In this document: positions 1 through 12,400 of the stretch, piece after piece | Position numbering within the stretch: the stretch's first letter is position 1 | How the letters are laid out: the number at the start of each line of letters is the position of its first letter | Origin: Canna indica | Lineage: Eukaryota; Streptophyta; Magnoliopsida; Zingiberales; Cannaceae | NCBI GenBank assembly: GCA_034359265.1 | Contig: CP136891.1 | Coordinates: 61,356,001-61,420,000, forward strand | Reading direction: 5' to 3' | DNA: 64,000 nt | The notes under the pieces: model-generated | What the model saw: the letters and a program-made list of their open reading frames with translations, nothing else | What the model was told of the DNA's origin: nothing | The model's database searches: none | Program-made: the position numbers and the translations under genes

Positions 1-590
1 ACGATGGCCAAATATCACTTCATCACTTTACTCATTAATTTTCAAATCTACGCACATAAAGACCTAACATGAGTAAATCTAAACATGTTCCTCAAGTATG
101 GATTGAAAATAAGACATCTAAGTCAATTTGTTGACTTGGGTCAAACTTGTTCAAATGAGGTTATCATAAAATGACCTCTATATCATTTTATCCATATCCA
201 TATAAATTTTTCATTATAAATGCATGGGAACATGTCATGACTATTCCTAAACATGTTTATGAAGTTTGAACTTAAAATGAAGTGTCCAAGTCGATTTATT
301 GACTTCGGTCAAACTTTTTCAAGTTTAAGTCCTCTAAAGTGAACTAGTTATCATTTTGCTCAATTTTCTCATGAATTTTCAATTTTAAATACATGACAAC
401 TAATCATTAACACACCTAAACATGTTCATCTAATTTTCAACTTAAAATGAAGTCTGTAAAAAAAAATTTTAACCTAGTCCAATTTCATAAATATCATGAT
501 ATCATGAAATGACCTAAGTTATCAAGATTTTTCCTACTTATGAAACTTTAAATATTTATCGTGCATAATTAATCATGAGCATAGAGAAAT
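1..590. repeat. Degenerate tandem repeat, ~169-base period
   Basis: The marker aaacatgtt recurs at 81, 249 and 418, giving spacings of 168 and 169 bases. A second marker, ttgactt(g/c)ggtcaaact, recurs at 131 and 299 with the same spacing. Bases 1-80 align with the end of a unit, so about three and a half units are present and the array continues beyond the window's left edge. Units are heavily diverged. No coding capacity is seen. The period is close to nucleosomal satellite length, but an LTR-element internal repeat is equally possible because a minus-strand Copia element lies beside it. Confidence 0.7.
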
Positions 591-1296
591 CATTCATGCA
601 TAATTATTGAGATAATTGAGCAAGATTTTAACAAAAGTCAAACTCATACCTCTTTCAAGAGAATTTTGTCAAACTCGTCATTTACTTTTAAATTATATAT
701 GATAGCATAACCTTTCATTAACATTCTCAACTTGCAAGTAGACTTCATTAGTAGATTTAATAAAAATAAAACTATTAGCAAGCAACCCAAACCAAATAGC
801 AAAGAGAAGAATCAAGTATCATTTTTAAAATCCACTTTGCTAAATAGCTTAAAATCCGTTTCAAAATAAATTATCATGAATCCGAAACGAATCGAGAGAT
901 CTCAAAATATGAAATATTTAAAAATTAAGATCTCCAACCCTCCATATTGGTTGAAAATCAAAAGGCCACAATGAGCCTACGATTTAGAACCGTAAGGTCG
1001 CTTAGGCCCGTTATAGGCCACCAAGGTCTCCGAAGAGACCGAAAATCAAAATCAAAAAACATTTTTGAAATCATATCGAAAGTGGACAAAACTCAATCGA
1101 ATTATGTATAGTATCATAAACTTCAACTAAAATGGATCAAAATTAGATAGAAAATGATACCAAAATATTTGATGTCAATTTTACCTAAGGCATCTAGGTG
1201 AAAGCTTGAAGTTGTAACCATATAAGGATCATTCATTCAACTCTTTGGTCAACTTCAACGTATCATTAATCTTTCACCTTTGTGCGGTAGCTCCCC
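591..1296. other. AT-rich stretch without a recognisable gene
   Basis: No supported reading frame is visible on either strand. By position this would be the region downstream of the Copia gag on the minus strand, where protease and polymerase are expected, but no protease, integrase or reverse transcriptase motifs can be read. It may be replaced or foreign sequence inside a non-autonomous element. Confidence 0.5.
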
Positions 1297-2560
1297 CTAT
1301 AAAAGAACAAGAAACCTTTGGTACCCAAATGGCTTTGGGTCCTTGGGGTTAGATGATCTAGGAATCCAAAGTGTCCTAGCTACACTTGGATTTTTCTTGA
1401 ATGCACAATCATAAATAGCATGACCAAAAATACCACAACAAAAGCAATATCCATTAAATTTCTTTTCATTTTTGCTATATATGGACATGAGATTTATTAT
1501 TAGAATGCTTGACATGTGAACTATGATGAGCATGAGCATTCTTAAAGAAAATATTTTTCTTTTGAGATTTCCTAAATGAAACATTTTGATTTTTAGAATT
1601 AAAAGAAGAAGTATTAACTTTCCTACTCAAAGTCAACATCTCATTTTTCAAATCATTCATGGATTTATGCAATGCATGCAATTGAGATTTCAACATGTTA
1701 TTTTCAACTTTCAATTTTTCATTCTCAATTTTGAAATCATTATTCCTAAACTTCAATCTAGCTTTCAAATCCACATTTTCATTTTTCAAAGCTTTTAGCT
1801 CAAGGTTCAATGTATCATGGCAAGAATCAATAGGATTAGTCTTTAATTTTTCATTTTCTAATTCTAAGGCATGCACATGTGAGCTAAGCTCTAAATTTTC
1901 TTTCTTCAATTTTTTATTTTCCTTATCCTTTTTAACTAGCAAGGTATACACTTTCTTATATTCACTTACTAACTCATCATATGACATATCATATGAACTA
2001 GAAAAGCTACTACTATCATTGTCATTATCATGACTAGGTGAAGGAGAAAGTACCTCATTATTTGCAACCATGAGGCAAACTTTGGATGTGGCTTCATAGT
2101 CATGGCTAGAGGATGCTTCAAATGAGTGAGATGTGGAGGTGGAAACATTTGACCTCTTCCTTGCTTTGTTCATCATGGTAGGGCATTTTTTCTTCACATG
2201 CTCCTTTTCCTTGCAGGCATGACACACATTTCATTTCCGGCTCTTAGAGTTGCCCCTTTGACTAGAAGCACTATGGGCATCAAAACCAAGATTAGTAATA
2301 GGTGAGTGACCACTATCATCACCACCTTCATCAAAAGTATCAATCTCTTCGGTTTTGACATGATCATATAAAATATTTAAAGTAGCCCATAAATCACAAG
2401 CTGAAGAGTAATGCATGACTTTATCTAGGATGTCATTTGGTAATGTGCAAAGTATACAATTCATGGCATCTCCATTATACTTAAACATTTTCTTATCTAA
2501 TTCACTTCAAGCATTCATGTCAACCTTAGGTTCAATAAATTCTAAACTTCACATGTTAAA
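1297..2560 (-). pseudogene. Ty1/copia gag polyprotein remnant (UBN2-type, two zinc knuckles)
   Basis: Read leftwards, three adjoining frames make up one gag. The N-terminal part (about 2560-2231) carries DKKMFKYNGDAMN and LPNDILDKVMHYSSACDLW, typical of the plant Copia gag (UBN2) domain. A large internal part then seems to be missing, and a stop separates it from CHACKEKEHVKKKC, a CX2CX4HX4C zinc knuckle. A long Lys/Glu/Asn-rich coiled coil follows (to about 1480). After a frameshift comes a second knuckle, CFCCGIFGHAIYDC (around 1440), then a LWIPRSSNPKDPK-like tail. No protease, integrase or RT follows. Gag coats element RNA and forms cytoplasmic particles. This copy is broken by a stop, a frameshift and a deletion. 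It is either a truncated Copia element or a gag-only non-autonomous one. Confidence 0.82.
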
Positions 2561-2726
2561 AACACCAAAACCTTTAGTCTTTAAATATGTGTACATCCTA
2601 TATATATTTCCAAAGACCAAAGTTCAAGTCATCGAACCTAGGAGGTGAAGACGCTAAACTCCCTAGTGTCATTTTCCAGATCGAGAGACGATGTAGAGGA
2701 GATGGTGAAATCTCAATCTATGACCT

Positions 2727-2738
2727 GCTCTGATACCA
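2727..2738 (-). promoter_or_regulatory. Primer binding site for initiator tRNA-Met (Copia)
   Basis: On the minus strand this reads TGGTATCAGAGC, the classic plant initiator-tRNA-Met primer site. It lies two bases inside the LTR edge at 2741 and fixes the element's orientation (minus) and the inner LTR boundary. Confidence 0.88.
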
Positions 2739-2740
2739 AA

Positions 2741-3690
2741 TGTTGATACAATGGCCTACACTAGAGGGGGGGGGGGGGTTGAATAGTGTGTTAAATAAAT
2801 CTGTTTGCCTAAATCAGGTTTTAATCTTTTCTTAAACTACTTAGGCAATTCACAATTCAACGACTAAATGCGAAAGTGAGTAATCAAGATGAGCAATACG
2901 ATACACACACAAAAAATAATACTAACACAATTATTTATAGTGGTTCGGCTCCAATGTCTACTCCACTACCTAAGCATCGCACTTAGGATTTTACACCCAA
3001 ATCCACTAAATTACGAGTAGCTTATAATCGAGGACTTTACACCGGAAAGACCCTACACTCACCTCGAAGGCACTTCCACACCCGAAAGTATCCACCTTCA
3101 CACTGAGTGAGCTTTGTCACCTCAATCCCTAAGGACTACTCCTAACTTAGTTTACACAAGTGGCTTTACACCTTCTACACCAAGGTAACCACTTACTCAC
3201 AAGACCACACACTAGGTCTTTTACACACACAAGTAAATCAAAATACAACAAATCAAAAACAAATCTATCACAAGAAGAAAGTGAAGAGAACTTATCACAA
3301 TGAGAACACATTCTTCTTGAGCCTAGCACCCTTGAAGAACCCTCCAATGAAGATGCACTTGAGAATGATGGATCAAGAGCTAGGTTTTAAGGATTTGATC
3401 AAGAAAGAGATTAGGAGATGCTAGAGATGACTCTTTGAGGCTTAATTAGAAGCATCAACCACAACGAGGGAGAGAGTTTGGGGTGGGTATTTATAAACCC
3501 CCAAACAACAATGCTCGTCAACGGGTGTTTTTCTTTCCGTTGGCGATGCTCGGTCGCTTGTTAGTCGATCGTCGGTTGACCGACCGAGCGACTGAATGCC
3601 TTCTGCCACTTTTGGGCATAGTTCGATCGACTGAATGTGCGACCGAACTTGGAAAATTAGGTTTTTTGCTGATTTTTCTTTGCATGTAGT
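2741..3690 (-). mobile_element. 5' LTR of the minus-strand Copia element
   Basis: The inner edge is tgttgataca at 2741, directly beside the primer binding site. The LTR contains a run of 13 G at 2766-2778, followed on the plus strand by a sequence that read on the minus strand is the typical CTATTCA-C-tract-TCTAGTGTAG end of plant Copia LTRs. A TATA-like element, TTTATAAATA on the minus strand at 3488-3497, lies about 0.2 kb from the outer end and is the likely transcription start region. The outer boundary (about 3690) is approximate because the second LTR lies outside the window. Confidence 0.72.
3488..3497 (-). promoter_or_regulatory. TATA-like box of the Copia LTR
   Basis: TTTATAAATA on the minus strand, followed by CACCCCAAACTCTCTCCC, a pyrimidine-rich stretch as expected around a plant transcription start. 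It is inferred to drive the gag to its left. Confidence 0.5.
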
Positions 3691-4335
3691 AGTCCAATTT
3701 TTACTTTTGCTCCTTGGAGATGATATTGAAAAGAGGTTGTCTATATGGGAAATTAGTGTTGTGCTTGACTTTAGCTCAAAGTAAGAACAGTTGCTGCCTA
3801 CCTCAATGAGATTTTTGAAAAAGAAATGGATATATGAATTGACAATTAGTTAACTTCCTCTTTTATCTCTTATTTGGATGAAATCATAGACCAGTTAGGA
3901 AGATGATAATGATTTAATCAAAGGTACTAAGAGGCACATTCTAAAGTTGTCAATGATGACAACTATGATAAATATTAAGTAAAGCAAAGGACAATATTGA
4001 CTATTACATGATGCCTTTTTTTTTAATACTTGAATTTCTTTCGTTGATAAATGGCAAGAACTTTTTATTTCCAATTATAAAAGCTAAATAATCATTTGGA
4101 AAACACTAATAGAATCTACTTGCATGACATGATGTTCTGTTAACCACTTAGATATATAGTATTCTGGATTCTAGCCGGTCATGATTTGTATCATTCCATC
4201 ACAATAAATTTGAGATGTATGTTAGTTTCATGATCCTCTTCATTGAAAATTTTCTTTGATAGAATGTGATTTAAGATATCCTTTGTGGACTATGGTTATG
4301 GATTTTCACCTTTTGATCTAATATCTTGATGATAG

Positions 4336-4706
4336 CCTTGAAATACTGGATGATCCTTCAGTTGTTGCTATGTTGGAGGTACACAGATTTAGAAATCATA
4401 TTTAGAACTTTGCATTCATATCAGGACAATAACTCTGAGCTGAGAAAGTATTGCATATTTGTTTAATACTATCATGCTTGTTTAGGTGGGATTGTTATAT
4501 AAACAGAGAGATCCATCTATTATAAGACCAGTTACTCGAGGTATCCAGAGATGCCTCGTGCGATGGTGAGCCATTTTAATTTGTTAAGAATGTAATTTTG
4601 ATCCATGAGTTGGTGACTTGACCATTGTATTTTCTTGGCAGATAGGCTTGTTCAGCAGAAGATGCAAATGAATTTTGGGGAACATGTAGCTTACTTGTGG
4701 CAAAGG
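4336..4706 (+). pseudogene. Three in-frame spliceable exons of an unidentified plant gene (fragment)
   Basis: Exons 4336-4378, 4486-4565 and 4646-4706 have GT...AG borders and join in one open frame of about 61 residues. Translations include LEILDDPSVVAMLE, LYKQRDPSIIRPVTRGIQRC and QQKMQMNFGEHVAYLWQR. Codon-like continuity across two introns argues for a real gene origin. I do not recognise the family. Upstream (3.75-3.95 kb) and downstream (4.83-5.03 kb) there are further exon-like pieces with stops, for example LSLDVTYIPK near 4920. No start codon or complete frame can be assembled. Best read as a decayed gene or a captured gene fragment, although a poorly predicted live gene cannot be excluded. 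Confidence 0.4.
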
Positions 4707-5209
4707 GTAATACGTTGTCGGAGCTATCGTCATTTGATGAGATAAATACGATTTAAACAGATGAAAGAGGTAGATAACAAACATAACAGTATGAGTTTGT
4801 TTAAACTTCATATTCCAGCAGATGTTTGATTTTTCAGGTTTCTCTATGTATGGATAACATGGTGATGGTGCAAGCTGTCCACTAGTGTTTAAATCTCAGA
4901 TACATTCTTTTCTGCAGATCTCTCACTAGATGTTACATATATACCAAAAGTTATTTCTTAGATGATTGCATGGGCTGAGGCAAGCAATGATGATAAGAGA
5001 TAGCCAAACCTCGCCAAATTGACATGTAAGTTCTCTTATCCGCTAAACACCCACTTGTTGGATTGTATCAGTAGTCTTAATTTAAGGTAAAAGGTAGCAA
5101 ATTGCATAGTTTTCTTAAACATCAACAGTTTCCCCCCTCTTTTGTAATGAGAATATTCTTGCCTTGAAATTTTGTAAAATCTAATGCAAAACATTTAGTA
5201 AGTTTGTTC

Positions 5210-5430
5210 CGACAGGGTTGCCAAACTCGTTTAACATAGGAGCAATTGAAGAAAATGTGGTCCAGCTAATTAGGTGGCTATTTAGAATGGCAGCAGTTGG
5301 ATATTGGGTTTAGCCTAGATCAGCAAGCTTTGAATATTGGAAATTGCTTGTGAAGTAATTTCCTGCTAAGTTTTTAATTTTGGGGCAACACTTATTCCAC
5401 AGCTTTTTAAGTATCCCAATTCCCAAGGCC
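5210..5430 (-). pseudogene. LINE reverse transcriptase zinc-binding domain (zf-RVT) relic
   Basis: Minus-strand translation contains a KLWNKCCPKIKNLAGNYFTS-like segment and, in another frame, LDHIFFNCSYVKRVW. Both match the pattern of the zf-RVT domain that follows reverse transcriptase in plant L1-type LINEs. Several stops and frameshifts separate the pieces. No reverse transcriptase core is visible next to it. Confidence 0.55.
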
Positions 5431-7260
5431 TAAATTATGGGGGGGGGGGGGGGTTCCTTCCATTTATCATCATCAGCCTTCCTTTGGCAAGCATCTTCTA
5501 AGCCGTGGGATGAAAGATTCGTGAATGAGATCCTCCCTCCAATGTTGATCACCTGATCTTGCGTAAGACTGTTAACAGATGACATGGATTTACAAGCATT
5601 TACACTAAAGAAATTAGGTTTATGAGAAATAGGACCACTTGAAAACATTGGTAGAGTACAGTCACTAATTGAATGTTACCAAGCTTTAAGATGTTAAAAG
5701 CAGAATAAACTTATGCCTCAATCGATTTGGTTATGGTAAATTGTAATATTAATATGTTAATACCATACTCGGCCATTAATGACCTCAACCCAACAGTCGG
5801 GGACCTGATTGAGATATTTTTGAAACAACGGAAGCATGTTTGACAAAATGAAATTTTTGAATGCCTACACCATCTTGGCTTGTTGGCCTAGTAACAACAT
5901 CCCAACTAATCAAATGAAATCTTTTAGAATGAGAATTTTGAGACCCTAGCATCTCTCAGCATCTTTCTACTAACCACTTTCACTATTTAGTTTGATTCTT
6001 TATTTGTAATCATAGAGTTGTCTTATCTAGAAAGAATCTTTGTTTTGCATCTAATCTAGAAATAAGTGCATTACCACTTGCATTCAATAGGTAAATGCAA
6101 GTGAATGACGAATTATCTAGATTATACCATTGCTCATATGTACCCACTACTATCATTACCCAAAACTCAAAGAGCGATTTCCCTAAACCATATACGGATC
6201 AAGGAATTCGGAAATTCAAAAATTTCCTAGATCCATAACTTCTTTTTAAAATCCTCGAAATACCCTCGAGTTCAGTTTGATAAGTCTAATAATATTCAAT
6301 TCTTGACTTTTACAAAAGTTCGCAAATTTCTATTTTCTTTAGAATTTATTGTTATAATTGTAAATAATACACATAGCATATTATATTCATTAGAAAATGA
6401 TGAATTGATCTTATTTGTTCCAATTCTACACTTTTAATAATGTCTAGAACCTATCATATTCTTAAGAAATTCTAGTTGCTATCAACGATATACGTACGGA
6501 ATAAATCCATTAAAAACACTATATATTATATCTATCATTATAGTTATTAAAAAATGATAGTCTTACCTGTTTCAATTCCACACTTTTGAAAAAATCTAAG
6601 ATCTATTATTTTCCGGACAATTACAAAAGTCTGGAATCAATACCATACTGAACTCGAAGGCATTTTAGAGGTTTTGAGAAAAAAAAAAGTTAGATCCATG
6701 TTATGATTTAAGGAAATTGCTCCAACTCAAAAGCATACCCTATGTTGATAAATGATTTATTATGGTTTCACTGCCTCAATAAGATCTTCTGTTACGAGAG
6801 GAATCGTAATTGATATATAACATGTATTGTCTTGCTTTGCAGACAACTCATAGCTAAACTCTTTCGTGCAGTTAGCTATATTTATTTGCCAAGATTACAA
6901 AGAGAATAAGGGTGCTTGATACTGTGTTCTGGCTGCCCCAACTTAAATTCTTCATATTATAAATAAGCCTTCGTTGTACAATTTAAATTCTTTATTCTGT
7001 TGTGACAAATCTAAAATGCCAATAGCTGATATTCCTTTTTCACATTATTATCCCTATATTGCTTGTGAATTTAGTTTCCCATGGCTTTCTGAATGGGGAG
7101 TCCCAATGACTAAGCTTGTTTTTTTGTGTATTTGTAGTAACCATTATTTGCAGCATTATTCCTTATCTTTTCATTTAATGACAGAAGAGAATTCATATAG
7201 TCAGGGATGTTGTTATTGAACATCAACTACTGTTAATTGTTTGTCTTCCTAAAGTATGAA
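5431..7260. other. Non-coding stretch, no gene recognised
   Basis: This stretch is AT-rich sequence with a short G run at about 5440-5453. The open frames at 5430-5648 (minus) and 6974-7219 (plus) have no recognisable motif and no neighbours that support them. I see no element boundaries here. Confidence 0.4.
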
Positions 7261-7764
7261 TTATTTAATTTTTAGTTTTTTTTCCAGCAATTTTTCTAAA
7301 TCAAAATATGAAACTTCAAAATTTCCAGAATATAATACCTGAAATTTTTAAAATCGGAATCAAATTAAAAAAATACTCAAAATACCTTTGTATTAAAATT
7401 ATTTAAAAGTGATTATTTTGATTATAAAAATTTATCCTAAAATCTTCAGAAATTATAATAAATCTAAATTAGTGAATGATATTTTTTAATGATTTTTTTA
7501 GAATTTTAGAATACTTTTTCGTGACTAAAATAGACACTTGAAATTTTTGAAAATAGTTATTTGAAAATACATTTTAAAATTTTTAAAAAAAATATATTAA
7601 AAATTTCATTAATTAATTTAAAATTATTGTGGTTTTTTGACGATTTTAGAATATATTTTTATAATCAAAATAATCACTTTGAATAGTTTTAGTATAAGGG
7701 TATTTTGGTTTTAGTATAAGGGTATTTTGATTTAAGGAAAAACCTAATTTTTTTTACAATATAA
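7261..7764. other. Very AT-rich low-complexity stretch
   Basis: The segment is dominated by runs of A and T with repeated phrases such as gaatttttgaaaat, and a doubled ttttagtataagggtatttt at about 7687-7728. No gene or element ends are recognised. Confidence 0.4.
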
Positions 7765-8591
7765 GGGAAACGACAATTTTGATCCTTGCAATTTGGGCAT
7801 AAATTGATATTGGTATCTACACTTAAAAACTTGGGTATTGATTTTTATAAAAAATTTCTATGTATAACGATAGTTCTTGTCGTTAATCCAATACCAAACG
7901 TTGTTAAATTTATCCTACGTGTTTCTTATTGATCTTGTAAAGGGAAAACGACCGTTGTCGTTTTAGTCCCTACATTTTGGGCTCAAATTGGTATTGGTAC
8001 TTACATTTTAAAAAAATTGAGTATTGGTCCTTACAAAATTATTTGCTCTGCTCATTCTAGAGTTTGAATAACTGTTTGAATAACTCTCACTATCTGCCAT
8101 TGAATATTTGATAGTTGATTTCGTTTTTTGATTTACTCTAGCTTGACAGATCGGGTTAAAGTTCTATTTTAGGGTTTAAGTTCGTTTGATAGTGAGTGTT
8201 TTAATTTGAATATTTTGATCGTGATGAAATTGTGTTGTTTTATTGAGTTTGTGTTTAATTTTACATAAAAATCAACGATGTCATTTGGGTAAAATGACAT
8301 CGTTTTAGAACTAATTTGTAATTATCAATACCAATTTGGATCCAAAATGTTGGGAATAAAATTATCGATTTTCCTTAAAAATCAATTAGAAATAACTTAT
8401 CATATCAAATTGTCACATATTTTCCGTCTAACACGTAAGATAAATTTAACAGCATTTGATGTTAGATTGACAATTGTGACTAACGTTATAGACAAAATTT
8501 CTTTGTAAAAATAAATACCTAAATTTTTTAAAGTATAAGTACCAATACCAATTTGAGCCTAAAATGTATGGACCAAAATTATCATTTTTCA
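7765..8591. mobile_element. Foldback (long terminal inverted repeat) element, two nested layers
   Basis: The left end (gggaaacgacaattttgatc, 7765 on) is the inverted counterpart of the right end (ggaccaaaattatcattttt, to about 8591). The similarity continues inward for well over 100 bases on each side, with marks such as ggtattg(at)/caatacc and aaatttatc/gataaattt. Inside it, a second inverted pair begins agggaaaacgac at about 7940 and ends attatcgattttcctt at about 8376. This second pair repeats the outer terminal sequence, so one member sits inside another. No transposase is encoded. No clear target duplication was found, so the superfamily (MULE-like or other) is not assigned. Confidence 0.65.
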
Positions 8592-9407
8592 TATTTTCGT
8601 ACTGGGCTTTATCAAAATTATGTTTACCGCTCTTTAAAGCAATTTTATAATTACTCTTTTACGTTAAGCTACTTTCTTGAATGCAATTATGTAATATCTA
8701 CATAGCCAATGATGCAAATTTCTCAAGACCTTCAACCAATGGCTACGAAGAGGTTCAATACTTGTTCGATTAAATTGAAAATTAAAGCACTGTAAATTTG
8801 TAAGTAAAATGAGAAAATGAATGAAAACACTTGTCCATGAGAATAATATTTGGCCTTAATGAGAAATCCACTCTTTATGATGAGTATTCAAAAATGTTTT
8901 GCAGAAAGAACTCAAGAACTAACACCTTCGTAGGTCTAAAGCTATTTGTTCAAAAGTTTCCGTAAAAGAAAGTTTGTAGCAAAAAAACTACAACTAGATG
9001 CTAACACGAGAAGGTAATAATCTGTTAATTTAAAAATGTCAGACAGCAGGTTATAGGCCAAAATAATGCACAAAAAACATTGAGGGAAAATTATATTTGG
9101 CCTTCACCTGTGATTGAAACAATCATACAATGGTGGCGAGAGCAACACCAGATTAGAATATGCTCAGCATGCCTAACTCGTACAAGCCCCATGTCAATTG
9201 CATGTGCTTAGTCAGTAAACAATCTTCACTGAACTTGCTGATTTAATGCCTACTTTAAACCCTTCGGAAACCCTAATGCTCGGTCTACTCTTGGCTAAAT
9301 CATGTAATTTGAGGAACTAAAAGGATCTAAAAAGCCTTGTGTGTGCTTCAATACATCCAATATTCATAAGCTAATCATGCAATTGAAGAAAAGGGAGCAC
9401 CACAAGT
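8592..9407. other. 3' flank of the EPL1-like gene
   Basis: No open reading frame of note is present. The segment next to 9408 is downstream of the stop codon on the minus strand and must hold the 3' UTR and polyadenylation site, which I cannot place with confidence. Confidence 0.4.
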
Positions 9408-12400
9408 TCAACCATTTGGTGGAGGCAACCTTGGATATGATACAGGAGGGAAGCTCTCATCGCCAATTGATGTTCGTAAAAGAGGGTTAGAACGGTCAAA
9501 AATTATGCGTCCTCCTCGTCCAATTCTGCCATGGAAGCGGTGAGCTGGTACATCGCCCCCATCTTCAGAAGTTGGACAAGGCGGCTGCACAATTCCTACA
9601 GCAGAAAGCTTATCTGGATCCAAAGGTTTTGTAAATAGCATTACAGGCTCATCGGCATCCTGCACCAAATTTAATAATCCAAAATTGAGAAGAAAGACCT
9701 GGAATTTCTGCCACTATAAGAACTTGAAACTATTTGACATTCGTGGGTGTCTAGTATAACTTTTAACTGGACCGTGATCTTTAATTCATAATAAAATTGA
9801 GAACCAACTGTGGTGTTCATTAAGGATCTTGAGAGAAAGCATACTCTCTTTTGCAGCCATCCATTTGATAGAGGTCTCCGTTTCAATTCTCTCTTCATCC
9901 GGACTGTAGGGACCATTACAGGCTTTGGATCTGCATATTTTTTATGGAGAGAGGCAGGCCCAGCATGTGGGTGACCATTTGCTGTATCATCGGAGTCCAT
10001 ATAATCATCATCACTTGAGGCAAACTTGCATGAAACTGGTTGTAAGCCTAGCAATGTCATCCGATCTTCAACCAGTAGCGCCTCATGCTAAGAAAGATAG
10101 ATCATATTACTAGTAATCCAATTTTCTAATGTGAGAAAAATGTGAAGCAACCAAAAGCTGATAAGTTCTTAAAGGATCAGTTACTTTCATTTTAGCATGA
10201 AATGGTTCTCCCTTTGATTTATGCATTTCCTATGGAAAGGTTGCTTGATTGCAAGAATGTTTTTAACTTGGTTAAATATTTGGTTTTTGTTTGTGTCCAA
10301 TAAAAGTTATTGGATCGCGTCAACTAAATATTTGAAGTTCAATTTGTTTTGATCTCATAGATATTTACATGAGCAAATATAGTTTTATTTGATTTATATT
10401 TAATTCAACCTAATTAGATCTCAACTTTATTCAATATTACTTTTAAGATGATCAAATTTAGTTTGAAACCATTTCTAAGATGAAGTTTAATATGAAAAAA
10501 ATGTGATTTTTATTTTAGCATTTATTTTTTTGCAATATCTGAGGTGTTAGATCAAAACCTTGAAATAATTACAAATCATAAGCCAATATATTTTATAAAT
10601 ACTATTTTTTACTTTTATAAATTGTAGATAATTTTTTTAAGTAAAATTCTAGTATGCATTAGAACAAATCAGAGATTATCATGCATATACCTTGTATTTT
10701 AGCTGGCTACGTTGAAGGTTAACTTCACAGTCCATTAACTCTCGCTTCTTCTCTTCCCTCTGAATACATAGTTATTGGACATGAATTACAAATCTCACCA
10801 CTTTGAATCAATTGCTGAAATAACAAAAGAAGTTGAATATGCAAGCACAAACCTTGATCAGAGCTTCCACTACTCTCTTGGCCTGTTCCAAGCTCCGTCT
10901 AACCTGAAGCACACAAATATCATTTCAAGGATGATAAGAACCATAAACAATTCATGACATAACTAAAAGTAACACTAACAAACTATCCCTTCATGAGCTA
11001 TTTATTAAATCATAACATTGAGACAACATCAAGTAGCATTTACTGCTCGAGTTAAACCAGCATTTTCACTGAAAGATCTGACATATAAAGGCATGAATAT
11101 GAAAGAATATACAAAGTCGACAAGTAATGTTTTAAGTGTATTCTTCTTATAGTTACATAATGCTAACAATCTTCTGAAAGTGACCAATTAATATGAATAC
11201 CTGTTTGTGATACATACAGAAGATTGAAACAAAAGTTAGGCTGTGTTCATTTTTTGACTTTAGCTCCCAGAACATCATGTTTTGCCACCTTTGCTCAATA
11301 ACATTACCATTTCTAAAAGAAAAGACTCCTAGTTCAAGGTGCATCAGATGCATAAACATCGCACAAACTGTATATCCACAGATAAGTTTGCAGAATGATT
11401 ATCTAGGTAGAAAAACAACCAATCTTAAAGAGGGACATTCATTTTTTACTTGTTTTGCGTAATATACATCTATGGCAGAAATGCAGAAGATAATTATCTC
11501 TACCAGCAGAGGGACAAGTCATTTTAGAACTGGTAAATGATATCCTTAGTTATTGCAGACCTTGCAAGGGATGCAATTTGCTCATAACCAGAGGACAAGC
11601 GACTGCTAGGAATAAAGTATAGGTAATGACCACAAACAACAACTGAACACAATTCTATGAGAATTTAGAATACAGTAACTGATGGTTCAGGGGAAGTTAA
11701 TGATACTTCTCAGAGATAAAAACCAAATAAGAATCTATTCATAGCATGTTTAGAAAAAGTTTACTCTCAATAAATGCAATGATATCAAGAAACAACGGAT
11801 GGAAATATGATGCAACTATGTACTATAAACTAATTGAGGTCGTACTTGCTTACATGGATGGTCCAACTTTATTGAAAAAAGGTTTTGCTGAAGCTACATT
11901 AATATTGAAAAATATCTATTTTGTTCCTCAAGTCCCAGAGAATAAAGTGCCATCTCCAATCAAAAGTGGACCAGATGTAAGGTACCTGTAAACTCTCCCA
12001 TAAAAGATTTCACTTCCTCTTTGAATTTATCAACTAGTAGACTCCTTATTTCAGTTGCAAAAAATATACATACAGAAAAACAATCTTGTATAGAGAGGAT
12101 ACTAAAATAAATTTAATGCAAAGTAAGCTTCACCATAAGTATCTCCAAGTTTGTAACACTCCAGTTTAGTTCCATACCAGGAGTTTGTTAGAAGTTGTAT
12201 TGAGTAATATGGTTTGACAGGCTTACTACTACTATATCAATTTAAGCATTTTGGGCCAGTGATTATGCCTATGGGGAGTGATAGAGCTAACCAATTTAAA
12301 TTGAACTTAAACAAACAGGGGTACATGGTTACTCCTTTAAATGAGAAAATAACCAATGTACTAATGAGACAGCAATTCTTCTTCTTGCAGCATGGCAAAT

